Notes under the pieces: model-generated
Seen by the model: only the letters and a program-made list of their open reading frames with translations
What the model was told of the DNA's origin: nothing
Database searches by the model: none
Program-made: the position numbers and the translations under genes
Shown here: piece after piece, positions 58,034 to 64,000 of the stretch
Layout: each line of letters opens with the position of its first letter
Numbering within the stretch: the first letter of the stretch is position 1
Source of the DNA: Nonomuraea fuscirosea
GTDB taxonomy: Bacteria > Actinomycetota > Actinomycetes > Streptosporangiales > Streptosporangiaceae
Length of the DNA: 64,000 bases
Direction of reading: 5' to 3'
NCBI RefSeq assembly: GCF_003001935.1
Contig: NZ_PVNG01000029.1
Span: forward strand, 1-64,000

Positions 58034-59350
58034 TCAGGTGGGACAGGGCGTGTAGAGCGCCCGGGTGCCGGTGGGGTAGGCGGTGGCGTCGGTGAAGCGG
58101 CAGCCGTAGGCGGGGGCGGCCAGCGTGGCGGGGGTGGTCACGTCGTCGCCCGCGGGCCGCCGGCCGGTGCGCTGCCAGCGTACGAGGTCGTCCCAGGCCG
58201 CGCCGGCCTCGGCCGCGCTGAACTCGCAGTGCCCCGCCGTGCGGATCGCCCGCTGCACCAGCAGCCCGGACCGGCCGTGCGCGGCCACGTCGGCGCGATA
58301 GTACTGCTCCATCGAGAACGGCACGAAGTTGTCGCCCAGGCCGTGCAGCGACAGCACGGGCACGTCGATCCGGCCCGAGACGGCGGGCACCGCGGTCAGC
58401 GCCCGCGTGCGGCGGGCCACCGGATCCGCCGGATCCACCCGCTGGACGGTCGCGTTGACGTTCACGGGCGTGGCGGGCCGGTAGACGGTGCCGCGGTTGG
58501 TCGCCACCCTGCCGGGCTCCTCCGCCAGGCCGCCGCCCTCGTCCGGCCCGGCCAGCCCGAACAGGAAGTCCTGCCAGTACGCGAACGCCGCCGCGGCCCC
58601 GGGACGCTCCCCGCCGCCGAGGCCGACGACGATCGAGCGGAACTGCCCGCCGAGCTCACCGGACGGATCGGCCCCGCCGGTGAGCCCCAGCCGCTCCTTG
58701 ATCCGGGGCACGACCGAGGTCGTGTAGTCGGCCGGGATCGGATAGGCGGGCACGTCGGCCAGGTCCTGCGCGACGAGGTGGAAGTCGAGGAAGAAGTCGA
58801 ACAGCTCGTGGTCGCCGAGCACCCCGCACATGGGCAGCGCGGCGGCGTACCGGCCGGGGTACTGCTCGATGGAGCGGGCGGTGACGTGACCGCCCATCGA
58901 CACGCCCATGAGGTACGTCCGGCGCGGCCGGCCCACCGTCCGCGCGAAGCGTTCGGTGAGCGCGTGCGTGCTGAGCACGCCCGAGCGCACGTCGTACCCG
59001 TTGGCGTAGTAGGAGGAGGCGGCCCAGGCGTAGCCCTGGTCGAGCAGCCGCTGCCGCAGCCCGTAGGCGGGCTCGTCCACGGTGAGCACCCGCGTGTCGC
59101 CGCGGTAACCGTGCGCCCACATCACCAGGTCGCCGTTCCAGCGCGGCGGCACCTCGGCGGTGAAGGCGGCGTGCTCGTGCACGCCCTGGTGGACCCGGCT
59201 GGGCCGGCCGCCCACGAGCGCCGGAGCCAGGGGCGGGTTGTCGATGGTGTACCCCGGTAAGGGCCGGTCGCCGGGGGTCGCCGACGCGGCGGACGGGGGC
59301 AAAACCACGCACATCGCGGCGGCCAGGACGACCGCGAGGGGGGAACGCAT
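58034..59350 (-). CDS. Secreted alpha/beta hydrolase
   Basis: A 438-aa exported enzyme. The signal peptide (SPLAVVLAAAMCVVLPPSAASA) is followed by an alpha/beta hydrolase core: VMWAHGYRG (oxyanion side), nucleophile elbow MGVSMGGHVTA, and PVLSLHGLGDNFVPF with the late acid, then RTAGHCEFS with catalytic His. Cys near the C-terminus (YGCRFTD, YTPCPT) may form a disulfide. Probably an extracellular esterase or lipase; substrate unknown. ATG 59350 starts MRSPLAVV. Confidence 0.83.
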   Translation of the reverse strand: MRSPLAVVLAAAMCVVLPPSAASATPGDRPLPGYTIDNPPLAPALVGGRPSRVHQGVHEHAAFTAEVPPRWNGDLVMWAHGYRGDTRVLTVDEPAYGLRQRLLDQGYAWAASSYYANGYDVRSGVLSTHALTERFARTVGRPRRTYLMGVSMGGHVTARSIEQYPGRYAAALPMCGVLGDHELFDFFLDFHLVAQDLADVPAYPIPADYTTSVVPRIKERLGLTGGADPSGELGGQFRSIVVGLGGGERPGAAAAFAYWQDFLFGLAGPDEGGGLAEEPGRVATNRGTVYRPATPVNVNATVQRVDPADPVARRTRALTAVPAVSGRIDVPVLSLHGLGDNFVPFSMEQYYRADVAAHGRSGLLVQRAIRTAGHCEFSAAEAGAAWDDLVRWQRTGRRPAGDDVTTPATLAAPAYGCRFTDATAYPTGTRALYTPCPT

Positions 59351-59383
59351 CGGCCGTCACCCTTCTTCTCGACGGGAGTGCCG

Positions 59384-59584
59384 CTAGGCGGCCGGCTCCC
59401 GTGCCCGTTCGTCGCGCCGCCGCCGGATCCGCTTCAACCTGCGCTGCACCCGCCACGCCGCCCACATCACCCGTTTGACGGCACGCCGTTTCGTCCGCAG
59501 GTCCGCCGGAGACTGCTGGAGGACCTTGATCGCCAGGTTGAGGTCTGTGAGGGCCCGCTGGACCTCGAGATCGTCTGCCACCAC
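59384..59584 (-). CDS. Small basic helical protein (66 aa)
   Basis: GTG 59584 (a second GTG follows) with a GTGAGG site opens a 66-aa protein: acidic helix VADDLEVQRALTDLNLAIKV, then a very basic C-terminus (VQRRLKRIRRRRDER). The helical, Arg-rich tail could bind nucleic acid or an acidic membrane surface. No family recognised. It lies between the secreted hydrolase and the YihY/BrkB gene on the same strand. Confidence 0.5.
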   Translation of the reverse strand: MVADDLEVQRALTDLNLAIKVLQQSPADLRTKRRAVKRVMWAAWRVQRRLKRIRRRRDERAREPAA

Positions 59585-59647
59585 CTCACGTTACGCCGCC
59601 CCCGTGGACACGTCACCGCCGATGTCCGGCACCGGCCGTCCCGGGGT

Positions 59648-60538
59648 TCAGCCGGGGCGGTCGGCCAGATCCCTGACGTCGCCGGTAAGGCTGGTGGCCG
59701 CCAGCGCCGTGGCGAACAGGATGAGCTGGTTGAGCACCTTGAGGAAGAGCAGCATCGCCACCGCTCCGGCCACGACCTGGTAGGCGGGGTTGGAGGCGGT
59801 GATGTTGAGCAGGGCCTGGCCGACGGTCTTGAGGATCTCCAGGCCGATCGTGATGACGAGGGCCGGCCCGACCACCCGGCGCAGCGGCAGGTGCAGCCGC
59901 GGGGGCGCGGTCAGCAGCGCCATGGCCAGCAGCATGTTGACGCCGATGCCCAGCACGAACGCCGCCACCGACAGCACCCCGCGGGCGGGGGTGGCCTCCA
60001 CGCCGACGGTGTTGACCGCGATCCAGGTCAGCACCCATTCGGCGGCGAAGGCGACGCTGAGCGACAGCGACAGCAGCACCCCGAGCCCCGCCACCACGCC
60101 CAGGTCGATGACCTGACGCAGGAAGAAGTTGCCCGGATACTCCTCCAGCCGCCAGATGGCCCTGGTCGCCGAGCGCAGCGTGTCCATCCAGAACAGGCCC
60201 GTCAGCGGCAGCACCACGCAGGCCACCGCCCCGGCCGTCCCGCCGGCGTCGCGCAGCGCCCGCACGTCGAGGCGCGGGAAGGTGTCGCTCAAGTAGCGCT
60301 GCACCTGGGCCAGCGCCGGCGGATAGTCCAGGAAGTGGCTGAGGATGGCGAAGCCGAGCAGGGCCAGGGCGAACGTGGCGAAGAAGGAGTAGTAGGTGAG
60401 GGCGGCCGAGAGCCGGCCGGCGTCGGACTTGTCGTAGCGGATCAGGGCGCGCACCGTGTGATCCAGCCAGCCGTGCCGGCTCCTCGCCCGCTTCCAGCCC
60501 GCCGCCATCCGGCCGGCCCAGCGCCGGGCGGCGTTCAT
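59648..60538 (-). CDS. YihY/BrkB-like inner membrane protein
   Basis: A 296-aa membrane protein with six predicted helices. Family markers: RYDKSDAGRLSAALTYYSFFATFALALLGFAI, GLFWMDTLRSATRAIWRLEEYPGNFF, and MLLAMALLTAPP. Despite the former RNase BN name, YihY/BrkB proteins are probable membrane transporters or permeability factors. ATG 60538. The small basic gene lies 64 bp downstream on the same strand. Confidence 0.87.
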   Translation of the reverse strand: MNAARRWAGRMAAGWKRARSRHGWLDHTVRALIRYDKSDAGRLSAALTYYSFFATFALALLGFAILSHFLDYPPALAQVQRYLSDTFPRLDVRALRDAGGTAGAVACVVLPLTGLFWMDTLRSATRAIWRLEEYPGNFFLRQVIDLGVVAGLGVLLSLSLSVAFAAEWVLTWIAVNTVGVEATPARGVLSVAAFVLGIGVNMLLAMALLTAPPRLHLPLRRVVGPALVITIGLEILKTVGQALLNITASNPAYQVVAGAVAMLLFLKVLNQLILFATALAATSLTGDVRDLADRPG

Positions 60539-60891
60539 GGCCGGAGCCGGTACGCCGGCGGGACGTGGGCGTGATCGCCCGCCGTGGTCGTGTCAGCGAA
60601 AATGGCTCACCGCGCCGTTGTGAGAAAGCTGCAGGGGGGAGTGCATCCTACCCCGCGTCATCACGTTCACCGCCCTGCCGGGGCACGATCGGAACCGCCC
60701 TGCGCGGCCGTCGCCGGGTTGTGACGGAAGGGGCTGCCGGGGTTACAAGGGCGGGAGGCGCGGCTAGGTAAGCACACACGGCACGTTCACCGGGGCATCG
60801 GTGGTCGTGACGGGCATAGGTCAGCATGTCTATACAAAGAGATGACATTGAGGTACAACCAGGGCTAGCTCGTTGGTCTTGGAGGTGTCCT
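60539..60891. other. Divergent intergenic region upstream of the sugar ABC operon
   Basis: 350 bp between YihY/BrkB and the ABC operon. No gene. The right end is AT-richer (CAGCATGTCTATACAAAGAG near 60823-60842) and likely holds the operon promoter. GGAGGTG precedes the GTG at 60892. No clear operator palindrome is visible. Confidence 0.55.
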
Positions 60892-61878
60892 GTGAGACGT
60901 ACCCCGATCGTGCTGGCCCTGCTGGGCGCGCTGGCCCTGACCGGCTGCTCATCCTCGGGAGGTCAGAGCGGGCAGAGCGCCCCTCCCGCGACCTCCGCCG
61001 CCGCCCCCGCCTCCGGAGGCGGGGGCGACTTCGCCGTGATCACCCACGGAGCCCCCGGCGACTCCTTCTGGGACGTGGTCAAGAACGGCGCGGAGGCCGC
61101 CGGCAAGCAGTACGGCGTGAGCGTGACGTACCAGGGCGACGGTGACCCGGCCAAACAGTCGCAGCTCATCGACCAGGCCGTCTCCGAGAAGGTGGACGGC
61201 ATCGTGGTCTCCCTGGCCAACCCCGACGCGCTGAAGGAGGCCATCGGCAAGGCCGTCGCGGCCAAGATCCCCGTCGTCACCATCAACTCGGGCGCCGACT
61301 CCTCCAAGGCGCTGGGCGCGATCACCCACGTCGGCCAGTCGGAGGACGTGGCCGGGCGCGGCGCCGGCGAGCAGCTCAAGACGGCCGGCGTCAGCAAACT
61401 GCTGTGCGTCATCCACGAGGCCGGCAACGTCGGCCTCGACCAGCGCTGCAAGGGCGCCGAGGAGACCCTGGGCGGCACGGTCGAACGGCTGCAGGTGGAC
61501 GTGAGCAACCTGGCCGACGTCACCTCGAAGGTCACCGCCAAGCTCCAGTCCGACCAGGCGGTCAACGGCGTGCTGGCGCTCAACCCGGCCGTCGCCGTGG
61601 CCGCCAGGGACGCGATCAAGGACGCCGGCTCGCAGGCGAAGCTGGCCACGTTCGACCTGTCGGCCGACGTGGTCACCGCGATCAACGACGGCGAGATCCT
61701 CTTCGCGGTGGACCAGCAGCAGTACCTCCAGGGCTACCTGCCGATCACCTTCCTCAACCTGTACAAGGCCAACCTCAACACCGTCGGCGGCGGCCTGCCC
61801 GTCAACACCGGGCCCGGCTTCGTCACCAAGGACAACGCCGCGCAGGTGGCCCAGCTGGCCGAGGCGGGCACACGATGA
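60892..61878 (+). CDS. Sugar ABC transporter substrate-binding lipoprotein
   Basis: A 328-aa lipoprotein. The signal peptide (RRTPIVLALLGALALTGC) ends in the lipobox LTGC with C19. A Ser/Ala/Gly linker leads to a type I periplasmic-binding domain of the RbsB/Peripla_BP_4 group: DFAVITHGAPGDSFWDVVKN, IDQAVSEKVDGIVVSLANPD, KIPVVTINSGADSS. It binds a monosaccharide or similar small sugar. GTG 60892 follows GGAGGTG. First gene of a three-gene coupled importer operon. Confidence 0.9.
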   Translation: MRRTPIVLALLGALALTGCSSSGGQSGQSAPPATSAAAPASGGGGDFAVITHGAPGDSFWDVVKNGAEAAGKQYGVSVTYQGDGDPAKQSQLIDQAVSEKVDGIVVSLANPDALKEAIGKAVAAKIPVVTINSGADSSKALGAITHVGQSEDVAGRGAGEQLKTAGVSKLLCVIHEAGNVGLDQRCKGAEETLGGTVERLQVDVSNLADVTSKVTAKLQSDQAVNGVLALNPAVAVAARDAIKDAGSQAKLATFDLSADVVTAINDGEILFAVDQQQYLQGYLPITFLNLYKANLNTVGGGLPVNTGPGFVTKDNAAQVAQLAEAGTR

Positions 61879-62906
61879 CGATGACGGCGGATGAGCGGGT
61901 CGCCGACGTCGGGATGGCCCGGCGCCTGCTCATCAGGCCGGAGCTCGGCGCGGTCGTCGGGCTCGTGGTGGTGTTCGTCTTCTTCTCCGCACAGTCCCCG
62001 GTCTTCCGCTCGCCGGCCGGCATCGCCAACTGGCTCGACCCGGCCGCCACGCTCGGCATCATGGCGGTCGCGGTGGCGCTGCTGATGATCGGCGGGGAGT
62101 TCGACCTGTCGGCGGGCGTGCTCACGGGCACCAGCGGGCTGATCCTGGTGACGCTGGCCACCCGGTTCGGGTTCAACGTCTGGCTGGCCATGCTGGCCGG
62201 GCTGGTGGTCGCGCTGGCCGTCGGGCTGGCCAACGGGCTGATCGTGACCAGGACGAGGCTGCCCAGCTTCATCGTGACGCTGGGCACGTTCCTCATGCTG
62301 CAGGGCGTCAACCTCGGCGTCACCAAGGCCATCACCGGGACGGTGCAGGTCAGCGGGCTGCGCCGGGCCGAGGGGTTCGAGGGCGCGAGCGCCGTGCTGG
62401 CCGGCACGATCGAGATCGGCGGCACCTCGTTCCGGATCGCCATCCTGTGGTGGATCCTGGTGACGGCCGTGGCCACGTGGGTGCTCATGCGGTCGAGGGC
62501 GGGCAACTGGATCTTCGCGGTGGGCGGCAACGAGCAGGCCGCGCGGGCGGTGGGCGTGCCCGCGGCCCGTACGAAGATCGCGCTGTTCATGACCACGGCG
62601 TTCGCCGCCTGGCTGGTCGGCTCGATCCTGGCGCTGCGCTACACGTCCGTGCAGGCCAACATCGGCATCGGGCAGGAGTTCATCTACATCATCGCCGCCG
62701 TGATCGGCGGCTGCCTGCTCACCGGCGGGTACGGCTCCGCCATCGGGGCCGCCATCGGCGCGGTCATCTTCGGCATGGCCGACAAGGGCATCGTCTTCCT
62801 GGGCTGGGACGCCGACTGGTTCAAGTTCTTCCTGGGCGGGATGCTGCTGCTGGCGACGCTGGCCAACCGCCTGGTCAGGCGGTACGCCGAGGAGGTGAAG
62901 CATTGA
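61875..62906 (+). CDS. Sugar ABC transporter permease (RbsC-like)
   Basis: A 343-aa membrane protein with about 8-10 helices of the branched-chain/monosaccharide permease family: MIGGEFDLSAGVLTGTSGLI, NGLIVTRTRLPSFIVTLGTF, GGNEQAARAVGVPAARTKIA (the EAA-like coupling loop), and IGGCLLTGGYGSAIGAAIGAVI. ATG 61875 overlaps the binding-protein stop codon (ATGA). The next gene's TTG overlaps its own stop (TTGA). It forms the channel of the importer. Confidence 0.9.
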   Translation: MTMTADERVADVGMARRLLIRPELGAVVGLVVVFVFFSAQSPVFRSPAGIANWLDPAATLGIMAVAVALLMIGGEFDLSAGVLTGTSGLILVTLATRFGFNVWLAMLAGLVVALAVGLANGLIVTRTRLPSFIVTLGTFLMLQGVNLGVTKAITGTVQVSGLRRAEGFEGASAVLAGTIEIGGTSFRIAILWWILVTAVATWVLMRSRAGNWIFAVGGNEQAARAVGVPAARTKIALFMTTAFAAWLVGSILALRYTSVQANIGIGQEFIYIIAAVIGGCLLTGGYGSAIGAAIGAVIFGMADKGIVFLGWDADWFKFFLGGMLLLATLANRLVRRYAEEVKH

Positions 62907-63658
62907 TCCTGGAGACCAGGGGCATCGGCAAGACGTTCGGCTCGGTGCTGGCGCTGCGGGACGTGTCGATGGGCGTCGCGGCCGGGCAAGTCACCTGCGT
63001 GCTCGGCGACAACGGCGCGGGCAAGTCCACGCTCATCAAGATCCTGTCCGGAGTGCACCAGCACGACGCCGGCAGCTACCTGGTGGACGGGCAGGAGGTG
63101 CGCCTGTCCAGTCCCCGCGACGCGCTCGACCGCGGCATCGCCACCGTCTACCAGGACCTGGCGATGATCCCGCTCATGTCCGTCTGGCGGAACTTCTTCC
63201 TCGGCTCCGAGCCGCGTAAGGGCCTGGCCTTCGACGTGGCCAAGGCCAGGCGGGTGGCCAGGGAGGAGCTGCGCGCGATGGGCATCGACATCCGCGACGT
63301 GGACCAGCCGGTCGGCACGCTGTCGGGCGGCGAGCGCCAGTCGGTGGCCATCGCCAGGGCCGTGCACTTCGGCGCCCGGGTCCTCATCCTCGACGAGCCC
63401 ACGTCGGCGCTCGGCGTCAAGCAGGCGGGCGTGGTCCTGCGCTACATCGCCCGCGCCCGCGACCGGGGGCTCGGCGTGGTCTTCATCACCCACAACCCCC
63501 ACCACGCCTACCCGGTGGGGGACCGGTTCCTGCTGCTCAACCGGGGTACGAGCGTGGGCGAGTACGCCAAGGCCGACATCACCACGCAGGAGCTGACCGC
63601 GCTCATGGCGGGCGGGGCAGAGCTGGAGGAACTGGCCCACGAGCTCGAACGCGAGTGA
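62903..63658 (+). CDS. Sugar ABC transporter ATP-binding protein (single domain)
   Basis: A 251-aa ATPase. Walker A LGDNGAGKST, signature LSGGERQSVAIARAV, Walker B VLILDEPTSALG, H-loop ITHNPHHAY. Unlike RbsA/XylG-type ATPases it has only one ABC domain, so it must act as a homodimer. The start is TTG 62903, overlapping the permease stop (TTGA), with GGAGG ten bases upstream. The order (binding protein, permease, ATPase) is less common than ATPase first. Confidence 0.9.
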   Translation: MILETRGIGKTFGSVLALRDVSMGVAAGQVTCVLGDNGAGKSTLIKILSGVHQHDAGSYLVDGQEVRLSSPRDALDRGIATVYQDLAMIPLMSVWRNFFLGSEPRKGLAFDVAKARRVAREELRAMGIDIRDVDQPVGTLSGGERQSVAIARAVHFGARVLILDEPTSALGVKQAGVVLRYIARARDRGLGVVFITHNPHHAYPVGDRFLLLNRGTSVGEYAKADITTQELTALMAGGAELEELAHELERE

Positions 63659-63756
63659 CCTTGGCCGACATTTGACGTGTTCGGGCGATCCCCTGGACGG
63701 CACTTCAGGCAGGAACACCTCAAGGCAGGTGTGCGCCGAGTGATCGGGGGATCGCC

Positions 63757-64000
63757 ATGACCACCGTGCCCGAGCGGGCGGCGAGGCGGCTCGCCCCGCT
63801 GGGACCGTTATTACCCCGCGCCCTGCACCGGCCTGGGGCAGGACCCCGGGCCGGTCAGGGCGGCCCCGCCGGGACAGGCCTCGCTGGGACAGGCCTCGCT
63901 GGGACGGGGCGGCCCCGCGGGGAGAGGGCGGCCGCGCGGGGGAGCAGGGCGGGCCGCACAGGGCGGGAGGCCGGGCCGGGCGCTCCGCACAGGGGCGCCG
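63757..64000 (+). CDS. Open ORF at the window end (partial, unassigned)
   Basis: ATG 63757 with GGGGGATC upstream opens a frame that stays open to base 64000. It starts MTTVPERAARRLAPLGPLLP and then becomes Gly/Arg/Ala-rich over low-complexity DNA. Two consecutive TTA Leu codons (63808-63813) would make it bldA-dependent if real. The first ~20 codons look protein-like, the rest may not be coding. Confidence 0.3.
   Translation, partial: MTTVPERAARRLAPLGPLLPRALHRPGAGPRAGQGGPAGTGLAGTGLAGTGRPRGERAAARGSRAGRTGREAGPGAPHRGA
63871..63915. repeat. 15-bp tandem repeat
   Basis: Two exact units (63871-63885 and 63886-63900, GGGACAGGCCTCGCT) and a degenerate third one near the right edge of the window. 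Confidence 0.7.

Noticed and set aside
61404..62906. 500-aa ORF extending the sugar permease upstream
   Set aside because: The first ~157 codons are a shadow of the binding-protein gene; the ATGA overlap fixes the start at 61875.

Overview
The window is very GC-rich and gene-dense, with many GTG (and some TTG) starts, frequent ATGA/GTGA start-stop overlaps and several probable leaderless regulator genes. It carries a SARP/AfsR-type regulator, a mycothiol-dependent (MDMPI-type) enzyme, DUF3040, DUF6461 and an actinobacterial QcrB-like cytochrome b. This points to a filamentous actinomycete, probably Streptosporangiaceae (Nonomuraea-like). The genus is an inference; the actinobacterial assignment is firm. 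The first 59 bases are a pure G run and look like a contig-end artefact. Both window edges are GC-extreme and low in complexity.

Layout. 0-4.4 kb: a TetR gene with two operators, then a SARP regulator (wHTH, BTAD, NB-ARC, TPR) whose stop codon overlaps the start of a P-loop kinase-like gene. 4.5-10.3 kb: a LacI regulator and two divergent secreted proteins, a DUF1996 protein and a GH16-like/clan-A TIM-barrel fusion. Each of the three carries a perfect 14-bp palindrome GGAGAGCGCTCTCC upstream, so they form one predicted regulon for an extracellular polysaccharide. 10.3-13.3 kb: CMD/AhpD-like protein, FAD monooxygenase, DinB-like protein and a degraded ORF. 13.4-17.4 kb: an operon-like run of Gfo/Idh/MocA oxidoreductase, GPH-type sugar symporter, ChbG/YdjC deacetylase and Nudix hydrolase. 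17.3-28.5 kb: histidine phosphatase, M20 amidohydrolase, FHA-ABC transporter, MarR/SDR divergent pair with an operator, RibD/DHFR-like reductase, DUF6461 protein, Glu/Leu-type dehydrogenase, MDMPI-fold enzyme and a DHA2 efflux pump.

28.7-40.2 kb is an accessory stretch of small or decaying genes: a 55-aa secreted peptide, two STAS proteins, MerR with a serine hydrolase, a GDPD-like protein, a frameshifted membrane gene, a carboxylesterase relic whose deletion has run into the 3' end of a TetR gene, an APH-like kinase, an MFS exporter and an S9 peptidase tail. A three-hairpin leader then precedes a MerR-like gene at 40.2 kb. 40.7-48.0 kb: alpha/beta hydrolase and CGNR regulator (divergent, with operator), DJ-1/PfpI protein, secreted protein, a twice-frameshifted small secreted ORF, membrane protein, PP2C-like protein, STAS, and an SDR/TetR divergent pair. 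48.1-51.2 kb: PadR - ABC ATPase - FtsX permease operon. 51.3-58 kb: DUF3040 gene, ferritin-like protein, orphan cytochrome b, DUF2071 protein, and SRPBCC protein coupled to a Zn alcohol dehydrogenase. 58-60.5 kb: secreted alpha/beta hydrolase, small basic protein, YihY/BrkB. 60.9-63.7 kb: a complete sugar ABC importer (lipoprotein, permease, ATPase), then an open ORF running off the window.

Recurrent themes are sugar acquisition (LacI regulon, GPH cluster, ABC importer), regulator/target divergent pairs with readable operators, partner-switching components (three STAS proteins and one PP2C), and short in-frame GC-rich repeats that lengthen protein tails.
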